Shown: positions 8,189 to 17,608, counted from the stretch's first letter. The stretch is DNA of 64,000 nucleotides from Acidobacteriota bacterium (GCA_026394075.1 JAPKYX010000237.1:1-64000); one strand, 5' to 3'. Notes: generated from the letters alone by a model not told the origin. A program made the numbers and translations.

Positions 8189-8884
8189 TTGTTAAACCTA
8201 CAGGGGGTCTGGGTTCCGCTCACGACCCCCTTTACCTTTGAAGGCGAACTTTACCGCGCCAAAGTGGCGCATAACGTCGCACGTCTGAATCTGACTTCCG
8301 TGGCCGGCCTGGTGGTGGGTTCACTCACGGGGGAAGCCGAGACGCTGACCTGGGAAGAGTCGTTGGAGCTGTTCCATCTGGTGGCCCAAGGGGCCGATGC
8401 GGCAAAGATCAAAGTGGCGGCCGTCAGCCGCGCTGGTGTCCGTGAGGCGGTCGCGCTGGCGCACGACCTGATCACCCGCGGCGCGCAAGCCATCCTGCTC
8501 AATTCTCCCTGGACCGGCTCTGAACACGACCTGTACTGCCGCACCGTGGCTGATCGGGTGGACGTACCGGTGCTGGCTGATGTCACCGGACACCCCAACA
8601 TTCAGCCGCCACCGGCGATCCTTCCGCCGCTCGCCAACGCCCTGCCCTACGCCTACATCACCGTCTATGAAGCGACGCGGACACGCGAACCGGAAGCGGC
8701 TGATGACTGGCGCGCGCGCCTGGCCCCAGCCGAGCAAGTAATCGCCCGTCACGGCCTCCCAGCCCTGAAGTACGCCATGGAACTCACCGGCTACTACGGC
8801 GGCCCGCCCCGGCTGCCGCGCGTACCGCTCAGCCCTGCCGTGCAGGCTGAAGTGGAGCAGGCGCTGGCTGGGTTGCGGAGCTAG
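8189..8884 (+). CDS. DapA/NanA-like protein, shortened and lacking catalytic residues
   Basis: A 231-residue protein starting at a TTG eight bases after an AGGGTG site. The N-terminal half matches the dihydrodipicolinate synthase/N-acetylneuraminate lyase barrel (GVWVPLTTPF; GSLTGEAETLTWEESLELF, the G-x-x-GE loop). Family members are about 290 residues. Here the region that normally carries the active-site Tyr (YNxP) reads ADVTGHP, and the Schiff-base Lys segment (KDSSGD) is replaced by VYEATRTREPEAADDW. The C-terminal PALKYAMELTGYYGGPPRLP is again family-like. A conventional aldolase mechanism is therefore unlikely. Its role is unknown; it follows atpE by 31 bases. Confidence 0.7.
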   Translation: MLNLQGVWVPLTTPFTFEGELYRAKVAHNVARLNLTSVAGLVVGSLTGEAETLTWEESLELFHLVAQGADAAKIKVAAVSRAGVREAVALAHDLITRGAQAILLNSPWTGSEHDLYCRTVADRVDVPVLADVTGHPNIQPPPAILPPLANALPYAYITVYEATRTREPEAADDWRARLAPAEQVIARHGLPALKYAMELTGYYGGPPRLPRVPLSPAVQAEVEQALAGLRS

Positions 8885-8917
8885 TAGGCGGACAGTCGCG
8901 GGTGATACCGTAGAGGC

Positions 8918-9109
8918 ATGACCCGCCCCGCCGACACCGACGAGAAGACGTGGCAGTTCTACTTGAGCTTGATTCGCCAACTGACACCTGAGCAACGTCT
9001 GCGCCGCACCATTGAGATGATCGACATGGGCCGGGCGTTGGCCGCAGCGGGAAAGGCGGAACGTGACAGTCGCTACGGGGCTGAAACTACTGCTGGAAGC
9101 ATTCGCTGA
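8918..9109 (+). CDS. Small protein preceding a nucleotidyltransferase (possible antitoxin-like partner)
   Basis: A 63-residue hydrophilic, probably helical protein (FYLSLIRQLTPEQRLRRTIE; MIDMGRALAAAGKAERDSRY). It overlaps the start of the nucleotidyltransferase gene by 47 bases, so the two are translationally linked. Such a small helical ORF before a nucleotidyltransferase is a recurrent two-gene arrangement that may be a toxin-antitoxin-like cassette. No recognised domain can be named, and the antitoxin role is inference. Confidence 0.6.
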   Translation: MTRPADTDEKTWQFYLSLIRQLTPEQRLRRTIEMIDMGRALAAAGKAERDSRYGAETTAGSIR

Positions 9110-9617
9110 ACTGCGCATCCCGGTGGCGATCGGTGGCTCGGTTGCCTCCTCTGCTCGCGGCATGCCGCGGTTCACGGCGGATATTGACTTAGTGGCCTCA
9201 ATGGCGGGCTCGCGAGCAGAGGCATTTGTCACGCAACTCGGCCCGGATTGGTACGCCGATGCCGAGACGATCCAGGACGCAATCCGTCGCGGACGTTCGT
9301 TCAATGTGATCTACATTCCGCAAAGCTACAAGTTCGACATCTTCCCCGCCGCCACTGAGTTCCATCACACGCAATTGGAGAGGGCCACGCTCGTGCCGCT
9401 GACGCTAGAAGGCAGCACCGTCTCCTGCCCGGTCACGTCAGCCGAAGACATTCTGCTAGCCAAGCTTTCTTGGCTTCAGCAAGGCGGTGGATCCGAGAGG
9501 CAGCGTCACGACATCGAGGGCATCATCAATGCCAACCGTGGGCTTGATCGCGTATATCTGGAAAGCTGGGCGCGGCGGCTGGGTATCGCTGAGCTACTGA
9601 AGACCTTTCTTCAGTAG
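9063..9617 (+). CDS. Nucleotidyltransferase-fold protein (AbiEii/DUF6036-like)
   Basis: A 184-residue protein starting at GTG. It carries the nucleotidyltransferase signature GGSVASSARGMPRFTADIDL, i.e. a GG(S) loop followed by an R-x-T-x-DID metal-binding motif, then a further acidic strand (YKFDIFPA) and the late motif VTSAEDILLAKLSWLQ. These features resemble stand-alone nucleotidyltransferases related to AbiEii-type toxins, which modify RNA or protein with NMPs. It is paired with the small overlapping gene at 8918. The target is unknown. Its 3' end overlaps the convergent ggt gene by 7 bases. Confidence 0.78.
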   Translation: MTVATGLKLLLEAFAELRIPVAIGGSVASSARGMPRFTADIDLVASMAGSRAEAFVTQLGPDWYADAETIQDAIRRGRSFNVIYIPQSYKFDIFPAATEFHHTQLERATLVPLTLEGSTVSCPVTSAEDILLAKLSWLQQGGGSERQRHDIEGIINANRGLDRVYLESWARRLGIAELLKTFLQ

Positions 9618-11281
9618 CCCTTCACCATCCCGCCCCGCCGCCCATCAGACCAGCCTTGCTTCCAGCCGTCTTTTTCTTCCAGCAGCACCGCATTCACATC
9701 GCCCTGCGACCGCAGCGCGGGGTTTAGTTTGTGGCCCATTGCGCGGAGCTTTTCCGCCACATCGAACACCAGCGCCGCAGGCTCAGAGTCAATGCCCGTC
9801 GCCCCGCCGGCGAAGTGGATGCGGGGGAACTCCACCGCGTCGCGCAACGACATCTTGAAGTCCACCAGGTTCATCACGATCTGCATCAGTGTGGAAGGGA
9901 TGGTGAGCGCGCCCGGAGTCCCAAAGGCCACCCAAGGCGAACCATCCGGCCGCAGCAGCATGGTGGGCGTCATGGTGGAACCCGCGCGCTGATTGCCCGC
10001 AGCTTTCGGCCCGGTGAAGAACGTCATGTGGTTGTTCATCAGGACGCCCGTGCCTTTGATCACCACCTGTGAGCCGAAAAAGCCGCTCAGCGTATAGGTA
10101 TTGGTGACGACATTGCCAAAGGGGTCCGCGACGGTAAAGTGCGTGGTGTCGGGCGATTCCTGCAGGCCCGACGGAGCAGTACTCAGGCGGGGCAAGGGAG
10201 ACGCTTTGTCCAGCTTGATGCTGGACGCCAGATCGACAGCGAACTGACGGCTGACCATCTTCTCAAACGTCAGGTCACCAGCTTGAAGCCCCTGGCGAGC
10301 CGCGAAGCCGCGCCGCATGGCTTCCGCCTGCAAGTGCCGCACGGCGGAACTGCCTTCCATGCCCAGTTTCACGTCGAACTGGTCCAGCACATTCAACATC
10401 ACCGCCAGCGCGGGGCCACCGGTGGAACTGGGCGGTGTCACCAGTACGGGGGACCCGTGATAGTTCAGCTTGATCGGCTCCACTTCCTTGGCCTGATAGT
10501 TCTTCAGATCTTCCGCCGCCAGCAGACCGCCATTGGCCGCCACATCAGCCGCGATCAGACGGCCCGTCTCGCCCGTGTAGAACTCCTGCCAGCCCTTCTT
10601 CTGCATGCGCCCCAGCGTTTCGCCCAGTTCGCGCTGGATGACCAGTTCACCCTGCTTGATCGGTTGATCCGTGCCATGCAGAAAGATCTTGGCGGAGTCC
10701 GGATACTTCTTCATCACCGGCACTTCCAGCTTCAAGATCAGCTCCAGCCGCTGCGAAGCGATGTGCCCGTCCTTGGCCAGCTTGCGGGCCGGTTCCAGCA
10801 CCTCCGCCCACTTCAGCTTGCCTAACTTGGAGTGCGCTAGACCCATGCCGGCGGGCGTGCCCGGCACCGTAATCGACCGGTGCCCCACCGTCGCCTCCTG
10901 CGCGGTCTTGAAGATGCCCGGCTTCACCGCACCGGGCGAATTGGTGCCGTAATTCACCACCAGCGTCCGCCCATCGGCCATGCGGACCATCATGTAGCCG
11001 CTGCCGCCCATGTTGCCCGCTTCCGGATGCACGACGGCCAGCACAAACGCGATCGCCACCGCCGCATCCACGGCATTGCCGCCCTTCTTCATGATCTGAA
11101 TGGCCGCTTCGGTAGCCAGCGGGTTCACCGAGGCCACCATCGCCTTAGGCGACCGCTCCGGCTGCGACACCATGGGCCGGGCCGCCTGCAACTTCAAGCC
11201 ACTGGAAGCTTGCTCCTGCGCCAGCAGCGAGAAAGTGTACAGTCCAATCGCGACAACGCCCACATGGCGGAATCTGGTCAT
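9611..11281 (-). CDS. ggt: Gamma-glutamyltransferase, exported
   Basis: A 556-residue Ntn-hydrolase. The autoproteolysis and nucleophile motif PDTTHFTVADPFGNVV places the catalytic Thr near residue 379 from the chosen start. The N-terminal MVASVNPLATEAAIQIMKKG and GGNAVDAAVAIAFVLAVVHP are family landmarks, as is PSSTGGPAL. The ATG at 11281 is preferred over the frame start at 11305 because it begins a signal peptide (MTRFRHVGVVAIGLYTFSLL). The enzyme would hydrolyse or transfer the gamma-glutamyl group of glutathione or similar peptides in the periplasm. No obvious operon partner. Confidence 0.93.
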   Translation of the reverse strand: MTRFRHVGVVAIGLYTFSLLAQEQASSGLKLQAARPMVSQPERSPKAMVASVNPLATEAAIQIMKKGGNAVDAAVAIAFVLAVVHPEAGNMGGSGYMMVRMADGRTLVVNYGTNSPGAVKPGIFKTAQEATVGHRSITVPGTPAGMGLAHSKLGKLKWAEVLEPARKLAKDGHIASQRLELILKLEVPVMKKYPDSAKIFLHGTDQPIKQGELVIQRELGETLGRMQKKGWQEFYTGETGRLIAADVAANGGLLAAEDLKNYQAKEVEPIKLNYHGSPVLVTPPSSTGGPALAVMLNVLDQFDVKLGMEGSSAVRHLQAEAMRRGFAARQGLQAGDLTFEKMVSRQFAVDLASSIKLDKASPLPRLSTAPSGLQESPDTTHFTVADPFGNVVTNTYTLSGFFGSQVVIKGTGVLMNNHMTFFTGPKAAGNQRAGSTMTPTMLLRPDGSPWVAFGTPGALTIPSTLMQIVMNLVDFKMSLRDAVEFPRIHFAGGATGIDSEPAALVFDVAEKLRAMGHKLNPALRSQGDVNAVLLEEKDGWKQGWSDGRRGGMVKGY

Positions 11282-11379
11282 AGAATTAGGATACGTCTGG
11301 AGCATCCAAGTACGCGAAAAGAATCCGCGTCAAGCCATGTCACGCACGGTGGGCAACAAGCCCCAACTGGTGGAACAAG

Positions 11380-13056
11380 CTACTCGGTCACCGCAGCGTG
11401 CTCATCCTCAGCTGCCTCAAACGTCGCTTCCAGGTTGAGCTGTCGGTTAGCCCATGCCTCGCGCAAGCTGGGGTTCTCTTCAAGGGTTTTCTCGATGGCA
11501 AGCGTTTCCCTGTACTCGCGGGCCAAAGCCGTCATGGTCCACTTCGCCGTTTCTAGGCCAAGTTGTTCGACTTCATGCCTGATGGACTTGATATCGAGTC
11601 TAAAGAACTCTTTTCGATAGTTCACTTTGTTCACCTGCGTCATCACAAAATGCTTGTGTAGCTGCCGCTCCAGCGATGGGGCGTCCTCACTGAAGATCAG
11701 TGCATGAACATCAAATTCGAATGGAACACTTGAATCACCTAGCTCCCGGATGCGATCCAACGGCTCCAGCCTTCTGGTTAGACCAATCTTATAAACGTTC
11801 TCGCCGAATGAGCCAACATTGGAGATGATGTAGACATGCCCCCGGCGCGTTTGCTGAGCCATGGACATCGCTCGCTGACCTCGCTCCTCAGCGACCTTTA
11901 GTCGCTCGCCCAGGTCGCGCAATTGAGCTTCAAACTTTGAGCGCTCGGCCTCGTTTGCTTGCTCAACCTGCAGGCGCACCTTTTCGACCGCTTTGCGTAA
12001 CAGCTCCTCATCCTTTGCCGCTTCACGAATGGCGCGCTCGTACTCCCGCCGCGCGCGATCCTCCTCTCGAATCTGTTCCTTGATGCGGCGCTGTTCTTCC
12101 CGCTCTGCGTCCTTCAGTTGTTGGGCCGCAGAGCCCCAACGGAGCTCTGCCAACCGGGAGGCCAGAAACGCCTCCTGGATGCGCGCACTTCGAAAAGCCT
12201 TGCCGTGGAAGTTCACTATGCTAAACGCATCGCGAATTTCCCGCTCGAGCGTACCCACGTTGTCACTACGCAGGCGCGACAAGATAGAATCCACTTTGCC
12301 ATTGAAGGCATCCACGACAAAGTTGATCGCCGTAGTGCGCCGTTGTTCTTCCACATAATCACAGGTGGCTGCGGTCTGGTTTCGGATCATCGACTTGGTC
12401 CGCTCGCGCGCCCGCTTGAGCTCAAGTCCGGCATCTGCGTAGCTGAATTCTTCCGCGAGATCATCGAGCAAGCTTCGTTCGGGGACCAAATACCGGTCAC
12501 CATACCCCTCAATGATGTTCTTCATTGCGGTGACCGTTTCCTGAAACAGCCCCGCATTCTTCATCGCTTGGTAAGCCTGCCCGGCAATCTCCTCCGCCTG
12601 TTTTCGAGCAGCATCTACGATGGTCGCCGCCTGTACCGTTGCGTTATCCAAAAGGTTACGAGCGGTCTCTCGAATGCCCTTCGCTTCCTGGCGGGCCGTT
12701 TCGGTTAGCGTCTCCACTTCTGATTTAGCTCTCGCCTGAAAGGTCTCGGCTTCCGCTCTTGCGCGACTAGCAGACGCTTCTGCAGCTTTGAGAATGTCTG
12801 CAGCCCTGACATCCGCATCAATGACGCTTTGCCATTTCGCGAGCTGGGCAACGTCACGCTCAAGGGATGCAATTTGCCCTTTCCAGTTCAACTCCTCTGC
12901 TTTGTAGGCGGCCGCTTGATCCGCCAGCTGCTTTAGTGCGGATGCTTCGCGTTGCTCGGCAACAGCAAGTCTTCGAATTGTCATCACTAGGCGCGCAACG
13001 ACAATCACTAGGACAATGCCTAGGCACACAATTAACAGGCTCGATTCTTCATCCAT
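11380..13056 (-). CDS. Membrane-anchored coiled-coil protein with DUF4041 and GIY-YIG (T5orf172/MUG113-like) domains
   Basis: A 558-residue protein. Residues about 7-27 are a transmembrane anchor (LLIVCLGIVLVIVVARLVM). Residues 30-170 are a long Ala/Glu-rich coiled coil. Residues about 170-310 match DUF4041 (GYGDRYLVPERSLLDDLAEE). A second charged coiled coil follows, and residues about 405-490 form a GIY-YIG fold: GHVYIISNVGSFGENVYKIG, with Arg in LDRIREL and Glu in LERQLHKHF. This combination is mostly known from phages and mobile islands. Codon use looks less GC-rich than in flanking genes, suggesting transfer. A role in defence or nucleic-acid cutting is possible but unproven. It is divergent from the patatin-like gene. 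Confidence 0.82.
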   Translation of the reverse strand: MDEESSLLIVCLGIVLVIVVARLVMTIRRLAVAEQREASALKQLADQAAAYKAEELNWKGQIASLERDVAQLAKWQSVIDADVRAADILKAAEASASRARAEAETFQARAKSEVETLTETARQEAKGIRETARNLLDNATVQAATIVDAARKQAEEIAGQAYQAMKNAGLFQETVTAMKNIIEGYGDRYLVPERSLLDDLAEEFSYADAGLELKRARERTKSMIRNQTAATCDYVEEQRRTTAINFVVDAFNGKVDSILSRLRSDNVGTLEREIRDAFSIVNFHGKAFRSARIQEAFLASRLAELRWGSAAQQLKDAEREEQRRIKEQIREEDRARREYERAIREAAKDEELLRKAVEKVRLQVEQANEAERSKFEAQLRDLGERLKVAEERGQRAMSMAQQTRRGHVYIISNVGSFGENVYKIGLTRRLEPLDRIRELGDSSVPFEFDVHALIFSEDAPSLERQLHKHFVMTQVNKVNYRKEFFRLDIKSIRHEVEQLGLETAKWTMTALAREYRETLAIEKTLEENPSLREAWANRQLNLEATFEAAEDEHAAVTE

Positions 13057-13179
13057 AGGTCAATTTTAGGTATTGTACTTAACTCCTGAGGCGTCTCTTG
13101 AATAAGAAAAGCGCCCGATCGAACAATTGAAAAACCGCGATAAGCATTCATCCGGCAACGAGAGTACAATCGTCAGACC

Positions 13180-15981
13180 ATGCCCCAAGGACCCGAGCAA
13201 GAGATTCGTTTCGCCATCGTCATGTATGGCGGTGTTTCGCTGGCGATCTACATGAACGGGATCGCGCAGGAGCTGCTGCGGGTGGTGCGCGCCACGTCCT
13301 TGATCCCGGATGCGCAACTGAGCGGCACGGAGCTCATCTACCGCAAAGTAGGACGCCTGCTGCACCTGGACAGGGTGCCGGGCGCATTGTCGCCCGATCA
13401 ACAGCAGACCGAGGAAACGGCGGGGCCGGTGCGATCCCGCGTGGTGGTGGACATCTTGTCGGGCACCTCGGCCGGTGGCATCAATGCGGTGTTTCTGGCC
13501 AAGGCGCTCACCCTGGGCGCGCAGAATATGGATGCCCTGGCCACCATGTGGAAGGTCGAAGGCGACATCGGCAAACTGATGAATGACGCGGGTTCGGAGC
13601 GCAAAAAGTATGACTCCGATGACCCGCCCACCTCTTTGCTCAACAGCCAGCGCATGTACGGCAAGCTGTGCGAGGCACTGGATGCGATGGACCAGACACC
13701 GCGCTCCGGCTATGCGCCGATGGCCGATGAGATCGATCTTTTTGTGACGGCCACTGATCTGCATGGCCTCTACAAGCCAGTGCAGTTGGCCGATTCCGCG
13801 CCGGAGGAGCGCATCCACAAGATGGTGTTCCATTTCCGGACCGAGGCGGCCAACGTGGCTGACCTGCGCGACCGGATCTCGACCAACGACTTTACGGCGG
13901 ACTTTAACCCCATGCTGGGTTTCGCGGCCCGCTGCACCTCATCGTTCCCAGCGGCGTTTGAGCCCATGAAGCTGGAACATGTCCGGCGCGTGCGCCTGGA
14001 TGCCAACCTCGATTCCCACATCTTCCGCAAGTTCTTCAAGCGCTACGAGCAGTTGAATGAGCCCTGGGACCGCACCAAAACCCGGCCCTTTGCCGACGGT
14101 GGCTATCTGGACAACCGGCCTTTCAGTTACCCCATCGAAACCATCGCCCGTCGTGATGCCACCATTCCGGTGGAACGGCGCCTGCTGATCCTGGATCCCT
14201 TTCCCGAATACTCTGACCAGAAGACTGCGCTGGGGCCGCTGCCGGATGTCTCGCTGGTCGACAATCTGATTGATGCGGCCATGGCCCTGCCGCGCTACGA
14301 AACAATCCGCGAAGATCTGGAGCGCATCCAGGCGCGCAACCAGGTCCTGATCGAAGTGCGGGATCTAATGGAGCGCATCGGTCCGCTGCATAGCTGCCTG
14401 GCCACCACGATCCCCGCCAACTTCTCGTCCCTGACGCTGGATGAACTGGTGGAGCGCTTCGGCCCCACCTACCGGCCCTACCACCACCTTCGCGTCATCG
14501 ACACCACCCGGCAGATTGCCAAGTTGGTGGCGGCCCTGTTGCCGTTCAACGAAGAATCCCACGAAGTGATCGCGATCCGGCGGCTGGTGGAAATCTGGCG
14601 CGATAGCCGCTATGCCGCCCAGCCCGAGGCGGGCCAGCGCAGTGAGAACGAAATGCTGGTGAGCTTCGACGCCGACTTCCGCTTGCGCCGTCTGAATCAC
14701 ATTCGCATGGAGATTGATTGCCTGCTCCGCCAGCGGCGCGATGCGATGGACGACCTGTTGCAGGTCCAACTGGCCGTGCGCCGCAGCTTTGCCCGCATCA
14801 GCCACTTGAACGAGCAACTGAAGGAAAGTCAGCCCGTGATCGATGCCCTGGATCGGCTGGGCCAGCGACTCACCCGCGAAGGCTTGCGCACCGTGATGGC
14901 CGCGGGGGCGGCGCAGAAACAGGTCGCGCGCGAGGTCTTTGGGCAGATGGGCTCCGATATCGTCGATGAAGTGGCCAAAGCGATTGAGGCAGTGCTGGCG
15001 GCGGAGTTCGCCAAGGTCCGCTCCTCGATTTTTACCGCCCTGGACGCGCCGGGGCCCGGCTTGGGCTCAGACTACCGGGAGCATCTGCGGACTGAGTACC
15101 TGAAGTTCCCCTGCCGCGACGCGATTCTTTATCCCATCATGCGCGGCACCGGCGCGGATGAAGCTGCTCAAGTCCAGGCCTTCCGAATCGGCCCGGCGGA
15201 AGCCACGCTGTATCCGGCTGCGGTCTCCGACATGCGGGATCAGAAACTGGCGGGCATCGGGCTGGGAGCCTTTGCCGGATTCCTGTCGAAACGCTGGCGC
15301 GAGAACGATATTCTGTGGGGCCGTTTGGATGGGGCGGAGCGCATCCTGTGCGCGCTGCTGCCCGATCCGCGGGACCGCGAGCAGCGCAACCGCCTGCTGA
15401 GCGAACTGCGGCAGACCATTCTCGCCGAGCAGCCCGAAGACATGTTCCTGCGCGCCATTGCCGCCTGGCTCCGCGAGCAGTTCCATGGCGATGCCGAGCT
15501 GTCGCGCAGAGCACTGGTGGACCTGATGACCTCCGCTGATCCCGACCCCTTGGCCGAGGTCTTGAAACAGCGGCTCACACCGCCCGCGCTGGAACGCTTC
15601 ATGACCACCTACTACCGCACGCCCGACGGCCCCTCGCCTAAGGAGCAGTTGCAGTACCTGGGCCGCGCACTGCGCATCTTCTCCGCGATGCTGGGCGAAT
15701 TGGGTCCTCAAAACGGCGTCGTGGGCAAACTGGTGGGCTTCCTCTCACTGGTCGGCAGCTTGATTCTGTCGGTGCTGGCGCTGGTAACGGGTTTCGGAAA
15801 ACTGGTGGCGCGCCATGTGCTGCTGGTGGCGGGCCTGGGCGCATTGATTGTCTGGCTGATCGGCTGGGTATTGCCCGTCGGCATCTTCCAGCTCAGCACA
15901 GTTCCCTACAACTGGGCCTGGGCTCTACTTTTCTTCGGCTTAGCCGGAGTACTGGAGTGGCTGCTATCGAAGCGGAAGTAG
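13180..15981 (+). CDS. Large patatin-like phospholipase with C-terminal membrane segments
   Basis: A 933-residue protein of the 'patatin-related' (TIGR03607-like) type. The oxyanion loop is GGVSLAIYMNG (residue 17 onward), the nucleophile elbow is GTSAGG with Ser97, and the catalytic Asp is in DGGYLDNRP (Asp306), so the Ser-Asp dyad is intact. A long helical middle region of unknown function follows. The last 90 residues contain about three hydrophobic helices, so the protein should be membrane-bound. It starts 123 bases from the divergent DUF4041/GIY-YIG gene. Patatin lipases serve in lipid turnover but also as membrane-degrading effectors of antiphage systems; which applies here cannot be told. 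Confidence 0.88.
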   Translation: MPQGPEQEIRFAIVMYGGVSLAIYMNGIAQELLRVVRATSLIPDAQLSGTELIYRKVGRLLHLDRVPGALSPDQQQTEETAGPVRSRVVVDILSGTSAGGINAVFLAKALTLGAQNMDALATMWKVEGDIGKLMNDAGSERKKYDSDDPPTSLLNSQRMYGKLCEALDAMDQTPRSGYAPMADEIDLFVTATDLHGLYKPVQLADSAPEERIHKMVFHFRTEAANVADLRDRISTNDFTADFNPMLGFAARCTSSFPAAFEPMKLEHVRRVRLDANLDSHIFRKFFKRYEQLNEPWDRTKTRPFADGGYLDNRPFSYPIETIARRDATIPVERRLLILDPFPEYSDQKTALGPLPDVSLVDNLIDAAMALPRYETIREDLERIQARNQVLIEVRDLMERIGPLHSCLATTIPANFSSLTLDELVERFGPTYRPYHHLRVIDTTRQIAKLVAALLPFNEESHEVIAIRRLVEIWRDSRYAAQPEAGQRSENEMLVSFDADFRLRRLNHIRMEIDCLLRQRRDAMDDLLQVQLAVRRSFARISHLNEQLKESQPVIDALDRLGQRLTREGLRTVMAAGAAQKQVAREVFGQMGSDIVDEVAKAIEAVLAAEFAKVRSSIFTALDAPGPGLGSDYREHLRTEYLKFPCRDAILYPIMRGTGADEAAQVQAFRIGPAEATLYPAAVSDMRDQKLAGIGLGAFAGFLSKRWRENDILWGRLDGAERILCALLPDPRDREQRNRLLSELRQTILAEQPEDMFLRAIAAWLREQFHGDAELSRRALVDLMTSADPDPLAEVLKQRLTPPALERFMTTYYRTPDGPSPKEQLQYLGRALRIFSAMLGELGPQNGVVGKLVGFLSLVGSLILSVLALVTGFGKLVARHVLLVAGLGALIVWLIGWVLPVGIFQLSTVPYNWAWALLFFGLAGVLEWLLSKRK

Positions 15982-16059
15982 CCCATGGGGCCCGGTTCAG
16001 TTGCGGGGCAGGCACGCCCGGAGCGCCAGCCCCGTGCAATCCCCTTACAATAAGGGGCA

Positions 16060-17556
16060 ATGGCTTCTTCGACAATTGAGCTGGCCGCGCCCGACGTCAT
16101 CGCCAAGTATGAGGTGGTGATTGGTCTGGAAGTGCACGTGCAGCTGGCGACCAATACCAAGATCTTCTGCTCCTGCCCGACGAGCTTTGGCGCGCCGCCG
16201 AACACCAACGTCTGCCCGGTCTGCCTGGGGCTGCCCGGAGCGCTTCCCGTGATGAACCGGCGGGCCGTAGAACTGGGCTCACAGGCGGCGATGTCGCTGC
16301 ACTGCAATGTAAACGCCTTTTCGCGCATGGCCCGCAAGAACTACTTCTACCCGGACCTGCCGAAGGGCTATCAGATCTCGCAGTTCGACCAGCCGCTGGC
16401 CGAGCATGGCTTTCTGGACATCACGGTAACGCCCGAAGGCGAGCCCGCCTACAAGAAGCGGGTCGGCATCACGCGCCTGCACCTGGAAGACGACGCCGGC
16501 AAGAGCTTGCACGACGGCAGCTTCAAGGACATGGACCGCTACACCTACATCGACCTGAACCGCAGCGGCACGCCGCTGGCCGAGATCGTCAGTGAACCGG
16601 ACATGCGCTCCTCCGACGAAGCCGTCGCCTACCTGACGGAGCTGAAGCAGGTGATGCAGTACATCAATGCCTCAACCTGCGACATGGAGAAGGGCCACCT
16701 GCGCGCCGACGCCAACGTCAGCGTGCGGTTGAAGGGCGCCGAGAAGTTGGGCACGCGCGCCGAAGTGAAGAACCTCAACTCGTTCCGCTTCCTGAAGCTG
16801 GCGGTGGAGTTCGAAGTGGCGCGGCAAGTGGCCATTGTTGAAGCGGGCGGCAAGATCCACCAGGAAACTCGCCTCTACGACACCGAATCGGGCGAAACCG
16901 TGGGCATGCGCTCCAAGGAGCAGGCGCACGACTACCGCTACTTCCCGGAGCCGGACTTGGTTCCCGTCCGCGTCAGCGAAAAGTGGCGGGAGCAGTTGCG
17001 GTCCGAACTGCCGGAGCTGCCGTTTGATCGCCGTGCGCGCTTCATCAACGACTATGGCCTGCGCGAGTACGACGCCCAAGTGTTGACCGCCACGCGCGAC
17101 ATGTCGGACTACTACGAGCAGGCGGCCAAGGCGTCGGAGGACCCCAAAGGCACCGCCAACTTCGTCATGGGCGACCTGATGGGCGCGCTGAAGGGCGAAG
17201 GCAAAGAGATCGCTGAATCTCCGGTCCCGCCGGAGCACATGGGCGAACTGGCCACCCTCATCAAGCGCGGCGAAATCTCCGGCAAGCTGGCCAAGGAGAT
17301 CTTCGTCAAGATGTTCGCCGAAGGCACGCGCCCGTCCGTCATCATGGAGCGCGACGGCCTGAAACAGATCTCGGACACGGGCGCCATCGAAAAGATCATC
17401 GATGAAGTTCTCGCCGCCAACCCCAAACAGGTGGAACAGTACAAGAGCGGCAAAACCGCCGTCGCGGGCTTCCTGGTGGGTCAGGTGATGAAGCTCTCCA
17501 AGGGCCAAGCAAATCCTGGGACGGTGAATGAGATGCTGGCCAAGAAGCTGGCATAG
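16060..17556 (+). CDS. gatB: Asp-tRNA(Asn)/Glu-tRNA(Gln) amidotransferase subunit B
   Basis: A 498-residue protein with the GatB signature near the N-terminus (EVVIGLEVHVQLATNTKIFC, and CPTSFGAPPNTNVCPVCLGL with Zn-binding cysteines), then ARKNYFYPDLPKGYQISQFD and the LHLEDDAGKSLHD loop of the kinase-like domain. The C-terminal YqeY-like tail (AVAGFLVGQVMKLSKGQANP) binds tRNA. With GatA and GatC, which are elsewhere, it amidates mischarged Glu-tRNA(Gln) or Asp-tRNA(Asn). Full length, housekeeping gene; no operon partner in the window. Confidence 0.97.
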   Translation: MASSTIELAAPDVIAKYEVVIGLEVHVQLATNTKIFCSCPTSFGAPPNTNVCPVCLGLPGALPVMNRRAVELGSQAAMSLHCNVNAFSRMARKNYFYPDLPKGYQISQFDQPLAEHGFLDITVTPEGEPAYKKRVGITRLHLEDDAGKSLHDGSFKDMDRYTYIDLNRSGTPLAEIVSEPDMRSSDEAVAYLTELKQVMQYINASTCDMEKGHLRADANVSVRLKGAEKLGTRAEVKNLNSFRFLKLAVEFEVARQVAIVEAGGKIHQETRLYDTESGETVGMRSKEQAHDYRYFPEPDLVPVRVSEKWREQLRSELPELPFDRRARFINDYGLREYDAQVLTATRDMSDYYEQAAKASEDPKGTANFVMGDLMGALKGEGKEIAESPVPPEHMGELATLIKRGEISGKLAKEIFVKMFAEGTRPSVIMERDGLKQISDTGAIEKIIDEVLAANPKQVEQYKSGKTAVAGFLVGQVMKLSKGQANPGTVNEMLAKKLA

Positions 17557-17584
17557 TCGCGCCTAGGATGGGTGAATTAGAGAG

Positions 17585-17608
17585 CTGTCGCGCGCCGAGC
17601 CGCGACAG
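17585..17608. other. Perfect 8-bp inverted repeat downstream of gatB
   Basis: CTGTCGCG (17585-17592) and CGCGACAG (17601-17608) enclose an 8-base loop, 28 bases after the gatB stop. A T-run is absent on either side, so it is not a standard intrinsic terminator. It could still end or protect the gatB transcript, or belong to the vapBC control region. Confidence 0.4.

Noticed and set aside
11380-15981. Prophage remnant
   Set aside because: Apart from the DUF4041/GIY-YIG gene, no integrase, structural or attachment sequences were found.
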